A stretch of DNA of 64,000 nt from an uncultured Pseudomonas sp. (GCF_946885955.1 NZ_CAMPHI010000019.1:1-64000), one strand, 5' to 3'. Positions 34,564 to 42,961 are shown, counted from the first letter of the stretch. Translations and numbers: made by a program. The notes: a model not told the origin generated them from the letters alone.

Positions 34564-35198
34564 AAACCCTGGACACACCATCGCGCTATATCGTCCGCCT
34601 GAACCCCGCGGACATCCTCACCCTGAGCGGGCTACTGACCTCGGCCCTGGCCATCCTCAGCGCCCTGCATGGCCTGTTCGCGCTGGCCAGCGCCTGGCTG
34701 TTCCTGGCCATGCTCGGCGATGCCCTGGACGGCATCGTCGCCCGCAGGTTGAAGATCGAACGCCCATTCGGCCGTTACCTTGATGGCTTCATGGATATGC
34801 TGATCTACCTGGTGGCGCCGGCCCTGACCCTCTATTGGCAGGGTTTCGACGGCCTCTGGGGGCTGTTTCTGCTGCTATTGATCGGCTGCGGCTGCACCCG
34901 CCTGGCGGTATTCAACGATATCGGCAACATCCGCGAAGGCAATCAGCTGGCCTATCTGGGCATGCCGGTGTTCTGGAGCCTGTTCGGCCTCGGCTCCTAC
35001 CAGCTGCTGGTGCTATGGCTGCCGCCGCTATGGCTGCACATCCTGCTCGCCGTGGCCATAGTCGCGTTCGGCAACGCCATGTTGCTGCGCCGCCCCTTCT
35101 TCAAATTCAAGCGGCTCTCGCACATCCTCGGCCTGACCCTAGGCGGCTTCGTGCTGCTGGCTGCGCTGCAATGGTGGCTGGAGAGCGGCGTTGCGTAA
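34560..35198 (+). CDS. CDP-alcohol phosphatidyltransferase
   Basis: This 212-residue membrane protein has about six helices and the complete family signature: D54-x2-D57-G58-x2-A61-R62-x8-G71-x3-D75-x3-D79 (GDALDGIVARRLKIERPFG.., with D75 and D79 following). All four aspartates that bind metal and act in catalysis are present. It would condense a CDP-activated lipid alcohol with a second alcohol such as glycerol phosphate, inositol or serine; the motif does not reveal which. It is translationally coupled to the ligase gene (four-base overlap) and to the CarS-like gene that follows, the enzyme expected to provide its CDP-activated substrate. Confidence 0.88.
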   Translation: MKTLDTPSRYIVRLNPADILTLSGLLTSALAILSALHGLFALASAWLFLAMLGDALDGIVARRLKIERPFGRYLDGFMDMLIYLVAPALTLYWQGFDGLWGLFLLLLIGCGCTRLAVFNDIGNIREGNQLAYLGMPVFWSLFGLGSYQLLVLWLPPLWLHILLAVAIVAFGNAMLLRRPFFKFKRLSHILGLTLGGFVLLAALQWWLESGVA

Positions 35199-35718
35199 TG
35201 CCCTGTTGATCGCCCTGTATCTGCAGGTGCCGCTAGTCATCGGCGGCGTGCTACATATGCTGGCGGTGACCCGTAACTTGCTGCCGGCCCTGCGTGTGCC
35301 CATTCATACCGGCCTGTTCGGTGCCAATAAAACCTGGCGCGGCCTGCTGCTGATGCCGCTGCTAACCGCCTTCGGCGCGCTGTTGCTGTGGCCGAGCGAA
35401 CGCTGGCTGGGTGAACAGGCGGTCTTCGCCCAACCTCTGTGGTGGGTCGGCCTGATCGCCGGCCTGGCCTATGTGCTCGCCGAACTACCCAACTCCTGGC
35501 TCAAACGCCGCCTCGGCATCGCCCCCGGCGCCACACCCTCGCTCTGGGTGCTACTGGGCGACCAGCTGGACTCCGGCATAGGCGTGGCCCTGGCCTATTG
35601 GCTGGTGCTGGACCAGCCAGCCACAGTCTGCCTGCTCTACATCCTGACCTTCCCCCTGACCGCCCTGCTGGTCAAACGCCTGCTGTACCAAGGGCGGCTC
35701 AAGCAGTCGGCGGTGTAG
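35191..35718 (+). CDS. CDP-archaeol synthase (CarS/DUF46)-like enzyme
   Basis: This 175-residue protein has about five membrane helices. It shows the CarS-type features GANKTWRG (44-51), ELPNSWLKRRLGI (98-110) and the acidic motif DQLDS (124-128), analogous to the 'KRR.gi..G...D.lD' pattern of archaeal CDP-archaeol synthase and its bacterial relatives. Such enzymes use CTP to activate an unsaturated alkyl or lipid phosphate, giving a CDP-lipid. Its place directly after a CDP-alcohol phosphotransferase fits that chemistry. The start is TTG at 35191 with gagagcgg ahead, inside the end of the preceding gene (eight-base overlap). It is the last gene of the operon; no terminator is visible. Confidence 0.75.
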   Translation: MRNALLIALYLQVPLVIGGVLHMLAVTRNLLPALRVPIHTGLFGANKTWRGLLLMPLLTAFGALLLWPSERWLGEQAVFAQPLWWVGLIAGLAYVLAELPNSWLKRRLGIAPGATPSLWVLLGDQLDSGIGVALAYWLVLDQPATVCLLYILTFPLTALLVKRLLYQGRLKQSAV

Positions 35719-35726
35719 ACGGCCAA

Positions 35727-36209
35727 GCGATCGGCGGCGACAACCTCAACGACCTGCACCACATCAACAGCGACCAGCAAAGCGCTCTGCCCGCCGCCCG
35801 CGCCGAATGGAGCCGCCTGCAACGCGGCAGCGTCACCCTCAGCTACACCCTGGCCAAAGGCCGCTCGGATCTGATCCCCGAACTCACCTACACTCTGGTG
35901 GGCGTCAAAGGCGATATCGACGCCATCATCTAGCACGGCGACAACGTGCAACACAGCCTAAGCACCGCCAGCGGCTACACCATGAGCCTGGAACTGGAAA
36001 GCCAATTGCCAGAAGACACCCTCGACGAACTGGCGGATGGCGGCGATTACACCGGCGTGCTCTCCTGGTACCGCGATGCCAAAACCGGCGAGCAGCCCAA
36101 GGTCACCGCTGGCGACTAGGCCAAGCCGAAGCGGCTGACGCATCTGTATGCCAGCAAGGCGAATGCGCAGCGGGCGGTGGATCTGGAGTGGGGCACCTTC
36201 CGACCAGCT
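35727..36209 (+). pseudogene. C-terminal remnant of a phage late control gene D protein (gpD)
   Basis: One frame reads PAARAEWSRLQRGSVTLSYT, LVGVKGDIDAII, then TAG at 35931-35933, HGDNVQHSLSTASGYTMSLE, GVLSWYRDAKTGEQPKVTAG, TAG at 36117-36119, and HLYASKANAQRAVDLEWGTF. Both the 'AEW.RLQRG..TLS.TL..GR.DL' and 'YASKANAQRAV..EW' patterns belong to P2-type tail protein gpD. The first stop replaces a tryptophan in 'IIWHGD', and the second an acidic residue or Gln. The N-terminal three quarters of the gene is missing. High G+C suggests it comes from a Pseudomonas prophage. Confidence 0.7.
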
Positions 36210-36330
36210 TCGACTACTGAAACTAGCGAAACCACTCAATTGCACTATCGTTCTTCACGACGTCACCGACTCATAGCTAGCAGACCAAAGGCTAAAATCT
36301 CTAAGGTTTGATAGAGTTGGGAGAGCTATT

Positions 36331-37467
36331 ATGCTTACGCCGGAAGAAAGAGATTGGGTAATTACTGTTCTTCACGCATGCCCAATTCGTGACTATTTTG
36401 CATACCAAGACAATATTGAAGAGCTACAAAAAATACTACTTCTCTACATACAATATCTAGCAAACAAAAATCAAAACCCACACCTAACGGACCCTTTGCC
36501 AAATAACCTGTATGGAAACTGGGTTAGAAATATAGTGGACACCTGCCCACGCTGGATAATATCGGGGAGTATCGACAAAGAGTTATTGAATTACGCAATA
36601 GAAATTGCACAATCTAAAATTTACAGTATAATCCGCCAACCAGAACTCCTAAACAAAATACTCTCATACCTAAATACCAAGCAAATTGTAAACCTTGCCA
36701 GCACCTCCAGCATTTTGCATAGAGAAATTGGCTACGATCCTTTTGGCGGGAGCCAACCACACTTGATGCTAGGCTATACATCGCGCACCAATTTAAACCC
36801 GCACGATCACTATCAGGCCCTAGCAAAGCTAGCATTTAATACAATATACGATAAGGTTTCCCCCTATGTAGCTGACCACCCAAGACCTACAGACAAGAAA
36901 CTAACAGAACAATCTAGCAATAGCTATTACGGCTCATCTGGAAACAGTTTTATCGCTACAAACTGCGTCTCTACAGCTTACATACCAAAATTAAAAACAG
37001 GCGGTCACTATAATGCAGTTAACTTTATTAGCTACAGCAGCACCGAGCAGAACCGTTTAACAAACGACTTAAAACTCAATCCCAATGACTACAGATCAGC
37101 CAGCCACAAACATGCTGAAATACGCATTATCGAAAAGCAGGATGATGCCGAACAACGATATGACATATACATAGATAAACCTTGCTGTCCATTTTGCGCG
37201 GTGCAGATTATAGTCCTAGGGAGTTTAGACAAAACCAGAGGAGCAAAATTTACCAAACTAGCTTGGTACACTTTTTCACCTTATATCATGTATTTCAAAA
37301 AACGACGCACAGATATGTGGGGAGCAGATGTCGAGCATATTTTCTGTAAATTCTCCCCAGATCAGAAGATAGATTTCCTTACATATTTAGCCAGGGCCTG
37401 CCAAACAACTAAATATTTGATATCGATTGATGATGCTCTAAGGCTTAATGAATTACGCCTAGGATAA
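36331..37467 (+). CDS. F-box-like and cytidine-deaminase-fold protein, likely toxin/effector
   Basis: The protein has 378 residues, with A+T-rich codons quite unlike its neighbours. The N terminus (about 1-95) is helical and not recognised. Residues about 103-131 (QPELLNKILSYLNTKQIVNL..) match the F-box pattern of eukaryotic SCF adaptors. The C-terminal half has a deaminase-type zinc site: H261-A-E263 in SHKHAEIRIIE and C286-P-F-C289 in DKPCCPFCAVQI. A nucleic-acid or nucleotide deaminase activity is inferred. The gene follows a phage gpD remnant, the usual place for cargo genes in P2-like prophages. No immunity gene or secretion motif is seen. A good ribosome site (gggagag) precedes 36331. 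Confidence 0.6.
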   Translation: MLTPEERDWVITVLHACPIRDYFAYQDNIEELQKILLLYIQYLANKNQNPHLTDPLPNNLYGNWVRNIVDTCPRWIISGSIDKELLNYAIEIAQSKIYSIIRQPELLNKILSYLNTKQIVNLASTSSILHREIGYDPFGGSQPHLMLGYTSRTNLNPHDHYQALAKLAFNTIYDKVSPYVADHPRPTDKKLTEQSSNSYYGSSGNSFIATNCVSTAYIPKLKTGGHYNAVNFISYSSTEQNRLTNDLKLNPNDYRSASHKHAEIRIIEKQDDAEQRYDIYIDKPCCPFCAVQIIVLGSLDKTRGAKFTKLAWYTFSPYIMYFKKRRTDMWGADVEHIFCKFSPDQKIDFLTYLARACQTTKYLISIDDALRLNELRLG

Positions 37468-37853
37468 ACCATACTCGACTAGCTATGCCCTCGCGAAAAG
37501 CTGTAAATTTTTTCATATAACGCACCTCCAGAACGGACCGCGGGTTGTGAACACTTTGTTTGCGCATCAATCGTTCGCCAAAACCCAATCAGTTAATGTC
37601 TAGTTCCTTAGCCCCGAGCGCTTTGACCTTGCTCATACATCGCCCCCCATTGTTCGTCAAGGTGCTCAAACCAAGACTGCGCAGATCTAAGGACGGAAAT
37701 AGGGAACAGACCACGGTTGGCTTCCTGCCGCATTCACTTACCCTGGACAGACGACTACGTGGCCAAAGGGACTGTCGCGCCTTATATCCGAGAAAAACGA
37801 GTGCGAACGGACGCTAAAGCTGGAGTGGGACTGGTGTATGACATGATATCAAT
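37468..37853. other. Gene-poor spacer in the low-G+C island
   Basis: This stretch of 386 bases has one weak frame (37560-37817) that lacks a ribosome site and any recognisable family. A ggaaatagggaacagaccacggtt segment at about 37696-37719 resembles sequence often found by decayed IS or REP-type elements. I see nothing else here. Confidence 0.4.
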
Positions 37854-37882
37854 TTGACACCCAAAGCATTGTCGACTAATCA
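37854..37882 (+). promoter_or_regulatory. Possible sigma-70 promoter of the lipoprotein gene
   Basis: TTGACA at 37854-37859 is followed, 17 bases on, by TAATCA at 37877-37882. This lies about 40 bases before the ATG at 37921. Confidence 0.35.
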
Positions 37883-37920
37883 GATATATCTATCTCAGGC
37901 AATCATCGAAGGGAATCATC

Positions 37921-39087
37921 ATGACCTCCATGTTTAGAAGTGCTCTTGTAATTATTTCTACATCTATTGCCATCAGCGGATGCGCTACTCAACAGGATGC
38001 AATCACTCCTGAAAATGAAACAAGCGCTCTGTATGGCACGTATATGTTTGTCGAAAAATGTCCTCATTTGGAAGTAAAGGCAGGAATTTCCGGCTTTGAA
38101 CCAACTCTAGGAATGATCGCGGCCGAAGTAGTCAAAGCCGGCATCGACATCTTAGGGAGAGCGATCAAGAAAGCGGCAACCGATGAAATTGACAGAACTA
38201 CAGTACTGTCTAACGTTGCATCCAGCGAAAACCTGCAGGGTAACTGCATTAATATTGTTAGAGCGAATTTTGACTTCGCCAGTGAAAAAGATCAGGAATT
38301 TATGTCTGAAACCGGAGCACTTAGCGGCACTGGCTTGACCCCGGCCAAAGTCAAGATCATTGGCAGCCCCGATTTGTATATCACGCTACTCCCGATCATG
38401 CAGAACAAAACGATAACTTTTGTGCCATTAAATCTAGAATATTCAGGAAAGACTCCCAGCGACCCCAAGAAATCCAAAGATCGTGAATTATCCCTCGCCA
38501 TTGGCTTCTCAACAATTGACAAAGATGCATCAAAAGATACATTTTTCCGCCAGAATTATAGACTTCGGCCTAATCAAGAGCAATAAAAAAGACAGCAATA
38601 CCAAACTAAACTTCATGAATGCGGGCACCATATTCTCAGCTAATCAAACTCAACTCTTAAAAATCGATACAACTGGGAGCTTTTCTCTCGCCGCAACAAT
38701 TATAGAAACCAAAAAGGCAGGAAAGATGGCGAAATTTTGGGATACTGTTTTTAGCGCATCCCAAGAAGAGATAAAGACAGCAGCAGAAACTGCAGTTAAA
38801 GAGCTTGAGATATTCAAGACCCGAGAACAACTTGAGCGAGCCAAATGGAAAAAACAAGCCGCTGAGAACACCGCAAAGAGCCAGTACTACAGCGCTTTGC
38901 ACTGGCCACCATTAAGGCAGAAGCGCTGGCACAACTATGCAGCACCGACACTCCCAAGGAATCAGCGATTATCAAAGCACAAACTGAATTGTTTGATGCA
39001 GTCAACACCGCAAACCTTAAAAAAGAGCAAGCGGAGGTTGATGGGCCACCGTTAGAGGTTGTAGTTCCAACTGGCCAGTGCTCATAG
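37921..39087 (+). pseudogene. Lipoprotein gene with two compensating frameshifts
   Basis: The frame starts with a lipoprotein signal (MTSMFRSALVIISTSIAISGC; lipobox ISGC) and runs to SKDTFF, where protein-like reading moves to the next frame at a T5 run (38542-38546). That frame runs IIDFGLIKSNKKDSNTKL and onward to KSQYYSAL. Near 38896-38902 reading returns to the first frame (LATIKAEALAQLCSTDTPK ... VVVPTGQCS) and stops at 39087. One extra T and one lost base would explain it, restoring a protein of about 388 residues. The unshifted frame stops at 38586. Whether this is decay, a sequencing error or true recoding is open. Family not recognised. Low G+C. Confidence 0.6.
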
Positions 39088-39099
39088 CTATAGAATCCA

Positions 39100-39123
39100 G
39101 AAGCCCCGCGGATGCGGGGCTTC
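39100..39123. terminator. Terminator-like hairpin after the lipoprotein gene
   Basis: gaagccccgc and gcggggcttc pair around gat-type loop sequence. It begins 12 bases after the TAG at 39085-39087. The T tail is short. Confidence 0.6.
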
Positions 39124-39201
39124 TCGTTTCACCCCGGCGAATTACGCCTCGCCATCGCCTCGATCGCCCGGCGCATAAACACCTGGTCGGCGTCATCCAG
39201 C

Positions 39202-39255
39202 TTACGGCTTTGGGTAGAGGTAGACCTTCTGCACTTTGGCGTCGGGACGCATCAT
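39202..39255 (-). mobile_element. IS66-family tnpB fragment (N-terminal 17 residues)
   Basis: On the minus strand the frame reads MMRPDAKVQKVYLYPKP and then stops (TAA). This matches the conserved start of the IS66 Orf2/TnpB protein, which normally continues VDFRKSIDGLA. The rest of the element is missing. Confidence 0.6.
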
Positions 39256-39340
39256 GACGGGGCTCCACAGGGGAAAACAGGGAGCCCAGCATCCGGAAAT
39301 GGATAGATCAGTTGAAGGTGGGGCTTATGGAGCGTTTACA

Positions 39341-39392
39341 TTGAGGTAGTGCATTGGTCGAGTTCCTTTCGAGGTGAGTGGCCTTCTTGGCC
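39341..39392. repeat. Degenerate direct repeat, left copy
   Basis: ttgaggtagtgcattggtcg followed by agttcctttcgaggtgagtg resembles 40625-40674 in the same orientation. The two copies flank the nitrilase-like gene. Confidence 0.5.
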
Positions 39393-39411
39393 GCGGGGGT
39401 TCATTCAATTG

Positions 39412-40434
39412 TTACCAATCTAGATTATAAATTTCTACATCACCGCTTGCAGCTGCTCGTTCGATAGGATCGTCTGACTTAGCGCTCCGGACGTAGGCAC
39501 CACTATCGCTATCCGCTTGAATTACATACTTTCTTGCGACCAAGTGCGACTCCTCCAAGCCTGTACTTGCCGACATAATGATCTGAATATCTACAACAGC
39601 CTTCTTAATCTTATTTACCCATATTTTCAAAGCAGCAAAATTATGGTCAACACAAAGCTCAAGACCATAAGAAATATTGTTACTTTCGAAAACAGGACTA
39701 CCCTCGCCCGGCATAAATAGAATCGGCTCTACTAAATCGACCTTAGTCAAATCAGTGTCACTTGAATCATCAGCCTCAAAAACTTTATCATAACGATGGA
39801 TAACTGAAGCCGACTTTAAAACGAAGCACGTATTTTTGGCAACCCTGGCAGTATCCGGCGCCTTCTCCAAACCCACTACATACCTATCAATATTTATAGC
39901 CTTTCTTTCATTCAGCTCTCTAACGGGCTTATCGTAGAATTTTTCCTTTAAATATGAAGGAGCAAAACTATAATCAGGAACCGCATTAATTGACCTTCCG
40001 TATTTATCAACATACTTCGACATATCGCGGCTTGTCGATTTTAATCTTGTCTGCTTGCGAAAAATAGTCACCCCGGAACGAGAGCTTGTTTTAAACCACC
40101 CAACACTCCCAGGAATTATAAGCAAATCAGGAAATCGCAGACTCAAGAACACCAATTGAGCACGAATTAACTCCTTGCTGCCCTCGCTCATAAAGTGACT
40201 ATCTTTTGCCGTGAACAGGTATTCAGGCGCAACAAACAAATAACTTATATCTTTTCTTTTTGCATGATGGAATGATGTTTCACCTACAACATTAACATCT
40301 TGTCCAACGCTCATACCTACCATCAGCCCCCACGCAGTCTCTACTGCGTGAGTCAGCTGTGCCATTCGGGCATCTGGATTGCTTGCGTGCTTCTTAGTGT
40401 TTATCTTCCAAACAGCAACAATCATATTTGGCAT
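39412..40434 (-). CDS. Nitrilase-superfamily (carbon-nitrogen hydrolase)-like protein
   Basis: This 340-residue protein has low-G+C codons. Its order of motifs fits the nitrilase fold: an early strand IVAVWKINT, Glu71 in FVAPEYLFT, Lys217 in IHRYDKVFEAD and Cys261 in SYGLELCVDHN, the Glu-Lys-Cys triad, plus LLIIPGSVGW in between. Overall similarity is too low to name a substrate, so amide or nitrile hydrolysis is only a family expectation. There is no signal peptide. The start at 40434 follows aaaggaactgtt. It sits alone between degenerate direct repeats (39341-39392, 40625-40674) and reads away from dusA. It may be island cargo with a defensive or toxic role; that is a guess. Confidence 0.55.
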   Translation of the reverse strand: MPNMIVAVWKINTKKHASNPDARMAQLTHAVETAWGLMVGMSVGQDVNVVGETSFHHAKRKDISYLFVAPEYLFTAKDSHFMSEGSKELIRAQLVFLSLRFPDLLIIPGSVGWFKTSSRSGVTIFRKQTRLKSTSRDMSKYVDKYGRSINAVPDYSFAPSYLKEKFYDKPVRELNERKAINIDRYVVGLEKAPDTARVAKNTCFVLKSASVIHRYDKVFEADDSSDTDLTKVDLVEPILFMPGEGSPVFESNNISYGLELCVDHNFAALKIWVNKIKKAVVDIQIIMSASTGLEESHLVARKYVIQADSDSGAYVRSAKSDDPIERAAASGDVEIYNLDW

Positions 40435-40860
40435 AACAGTTCCTTTTATTGGAATTCGCTGCTCAAACTACACAAGTGACCACTAGTAAAGCAAAGAAAC
40501 GAGCAAGAGCAAGGAAAGCGGCTACGCGAGGTGAAATACACTCGAGGTAATGGCTACAGTAGGGTCAAACCAAAAGGTCGCATAGACGTTAACCATTGTG
40601 GAAAAGAGGGAGAGAAGTAGGCAGTTGAGGTAGAGCAAATCGAATTCCTTTCGGGTTGGATGGCAGTCCTTGCCAGTGATTATTTTAAAATTAAGGGTGT
40701 GCATACGCTTAACTAACCCAGCCTGCCGCAGATATGGACAAAAAAGATCCAGCGACCCGAGAAAAACAAAACCGGAAGCAAACCTTACCCTCAGAGCCAT
40801 GCGGCACTGGTACACAATCGCGGGTCTTAAGTCGGTAATCGGCTCCCGTCCAGCACACTG
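40435..40860. other. Spacer between the island and dusA
   Basis: The region holds the right-hand direct repeat (40625-40674) and the promoter region of dusA but no gene I can support. A minus-strand frame covering 40522-41301 is mostly the complement of dusA and is rejected. Confidence 0.4.
40625..40674. repeat. Degenerate direct repeat, right copy
   Basis: ttgaggtagagcaaatcgaa and ttcctttcgggttggatggc resemble 39341-39392. From cga onward, 25 of 34 positions agree without gaps. Confidence 0.5.
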
Positions 40861-40866
40861 TATAAT
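40861..40866 (+). promoter_or_regulatory. -10 element of dusA
   Basis: A consensus TATAAT lies about 94 bases ahead of the dusA start. No good -35 box is visible at 17 bases; the assignment rests on the -10 alone. Confidence 0.35.
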
Positions 40867-40959
40867 GCCGCCCCTATGCATCTTACGATGCGCCTCGGCC
40901 TGCGCCAGCGCACCGAGTAGATCCTCCGCTTTTTGGATTTCAACTTGATAGACAACCAT

Positions 40960-41940
40960 ATGAATCAACAGGTTATAAGCAGACGCTTTTCCGTCGCGCC
41001 GATGATGGACTGGACCGATCGGCATTGCCGGTTTTTCCTGCGCCAACTGTCGAAGCACGCCCTGCTGTATACCGAGATGGTTACCACCGGCGCCTTGTTG
41101 CATGGCGATAGCGCGCGGTTTTTGCGTCATAGCGAGGCGGAGTATCCGTTGGCGTTGCAGCTGGGCGGCAGCGTGCCGGCGGACCTGGCGGCCTGCGCCA
41201 AGTTGGCCGAGGAAGCGGGTTACAACGAGGTCAACCTGAATGTTGGCTGCCCCAGCGACCGGGTGCAGAACAATATGATTGGCGCCTGTTTGATGGGCCA
41301 TCCGCAGCTAGTCGCCGATTGCGTCAAAGCCATGCAGGATGCGGTGGCGATTGCGGTGACGGTCAAGCACCGCATCGGCATCAATGGCCGCGACAGCTAC
41401 GCCGAGCTGTGCGATTTCGTCGGCACGGTGCGCGAGGCCGGTTGCCGGAGTTTTACCGTGCATGCGCGCATCGCCATTCTTGAGGGGCTCTCGCCGAAGG
41501 AAAACCGCGAAGTGCCGCCGCTGCGCTACGAGGTGGCGGCGCAACTCAAGCAGGATTTCCCCGATCTGGAAATCATCCTCAACGGCGGGATCAAGACCCT
41601 GGACGAATGCCAGGAGCACCTGCGCACCTTCGATGGTGTGATGCTTGGCCGCGAGGCCTATCACAACCCCTATCTGCTCGCGCAGGTGGATGGGTTGCTG
41701 TTCGGCGCGACGACCCAGGCGCTGAGCCGCCTGGAGGCCATGCAATCGATGCGTGGCTATATCGCCGCACACCTGGCCGAAGGCGGCAGCATGCATCACA
41801 TCACCCGGCATATGCTCGGGCTCGGTCAGGGCTTCAACGGAGCACGGCGCTTTCGCCAACTGCTCTCGGTGGATATCCACAAAACCGACAACCCGCTGGC
41901 GCTGTTCGACCAAGCGGCGCAGTTGCTGGCGGGACGCTAG
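40960..41940 (+). CDS. dusA: tRNA-dihydrouridine synthase A
   Basis: The protein has 326 residues, with the FMN-binding N terminus [27 protein letters not shown], and the catalytic cysteine in [15 protein letters not shown]. Later motifs are VKHRIGIN and the phosphate-binding ILNGGIKTL. DusA reduces U20/U20a in the D-loop of tRNAs. The start at 40960 gives the usual N terminus; an in-frame ATG nine codons earlier exists. The 5' part of dusA is a known integration hotspot for genomic islands in Proteobacteria, and a low-G+C island lies just upstream here, although no integrase gene is present. Confidence 0.93.
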   Translation: MNQQVISRRFSVAPMMDWTDRHCRFFLRQLSKHALLYTEMVTTGALLHGDSARFLRHSEAEYPLALQLGGSVPADLAACAKLAEEAGYNEVNLNVGCPSDRVQNNMIGACLMGHPQLVADCVKAMQDAVAIAVTVKHRIGINGRDSYAELCDFVGTVREAGCRSFTVHARIAILEGLSPKENREVPPLRYEVAAQLKQDFPDLEIILNGGIKTLDECQEHLRTFDGVMLGREAYHNPYLLAQVDGLLFGATTQALSRLEAMQSMRGYIAAHLAEGGSMHHITRHMLGLGQGFNGARRFRQLLSVDIHKTDNPLALFDQAAQLLAGR

Positions 41941-42031
41941 GCTCTGTTGCGGCAACCGGGCACACGGCCAGCAGTTGAGCGGGCCCGGCACCTCGGGTAA
42001 TGTCAGGCAACCGCAACGACAAGGCCCTGTC

Positions 42032-42961
42032 ATGACCGCTTCCAAGCTGGACCAATTGAAACAGTTCACCACCGTGGTCGCCGACACCGGCGATCTCGAC
42101 GCCATTGGCCGGCTGCAACCGGTCGATGCCACCACCAACCCGTCCCTGCTGCTCAAAGCCGCCGCCATGCCGCGTTACGGCGCACTGCTGCAAAGCGCCA
42201 TGAGTGCGGGCCAGGGCGACCTGCATCTGGCCTGCGATCACTTCGCCGTGGCGGTCGGTCAGGAAATCCTCAAGATCATTCCCGGGCGTATTTCCACCGA
42301 AGTCGATGCGCGGCTGTCCTTCGATACCCAAGCGACCCTGGCCCGCGCCGAACGTCTGATCGGCCTGTACGACCAAGCGGGTATCGGCCGCGAGCGCGTG
42401 CTGATCAAAATCGCCTCGACCTGGGAGGGCATTCGCGCCGCAGAACAATTGGAAAGGCGCGGTATTCAGACCAACCTCACGCTGCTGTTCTCGTTTGCTC
42501 AAGCCCAGGCCTGCGCCGACGCGGGCGCGTTCCTCATCTCACCATTCGTGGGGCGCATCTACGATTGGTACAAGAAGGCCGCCGGCCATGATTTCGTCGG
42601 TGCGGAAGATCCCGGCGTGCAGTCGGTGACGCGCATCTACAACTATTACAAGGCCAATGCCTACCAGACCGTGGTGATGGGCGCGAGCTTTCGCAACGTC
42701 GGCCAGATCGAGCAACTGGCTGGCTGCGACCGTCTGACCATCAGCCCGGAGCTGTTGCAGCAACTGGCCGACGACGCAGGCCCGCTGGAGCGCAAATTGA
42801 TCCCAGGGAAGGCCGCCGAGCCTCGCCAGACCCTCGACGAAAGCCAGTTCCGCTGGGCCCTGAACGAGGATGCGATGGCCACGGAAAAGCTCGCCGAAGG
42901 CATTCGTCAATTCGCCCGCGATCAGGAAAAGCTGGAAAAACTGCTTACGGAACTCGACTGA
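42032..42961 (+). CDS. tal: Transaldolase
   Basis: The 309-residue enzyme is of the TalB type. It has the signature [13 protein letters not shown] near the N terminus and the Schiff-base lysine in [31 protein letters not shown] and [14 protein letters not shown] follow. It catalyses transfer of a dihydroxyacetone unit in the non-oxidative pentose phosphate pathway. Its place after dusA and before the RssC/RssB-like pair is the usual Pseudomonas order. The start at 42032 follows a 91-base gap from dusA. Confidence 0.93.
   Translation: MTASKLDQLKQFTTVVADTGDLDAIGRLQPVDATTNPSLLLKAAAMPRYGALLQSAMSAGQGDLHLACDHFAVAVGQEILKIIPGRISTEVDARLSFDTQATLARAERLIGLYDQAGIGRERVLIKIASTWEGIRAAEQLERRGIQTNLTLLFSFAQAQACADAGAFLISPFVGRIYDWYKKAAGHDFVGAEDPGVQSVTRIYNYYKANAYQTVVMGASFRNVGQIEQLAGCDRLTISPELLQQLADDAGPLERKLIPGKAAEPRQTLDESQFRWALNEDAMATEKLAEGIRQFARDQEKLEKLLTELD

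Noticed and set aside
37560..37817. 85-codon plus-strand frame in the island
   Set aside because: It has no ribosome site, odd composition and no recognisable family.
40522..41301. Minus-strand frame overlapping the 5' half of dusA
   Set aside because: dusA is certain on the plus strand; the part outside dusA has no recognisable motif.
40960..41940. dusA as an intact attachment site with an adjoining integrase
   Set aside because: No integrase gene and no repeat of the dusA 5' end was seen in the window; only the position suggests it.
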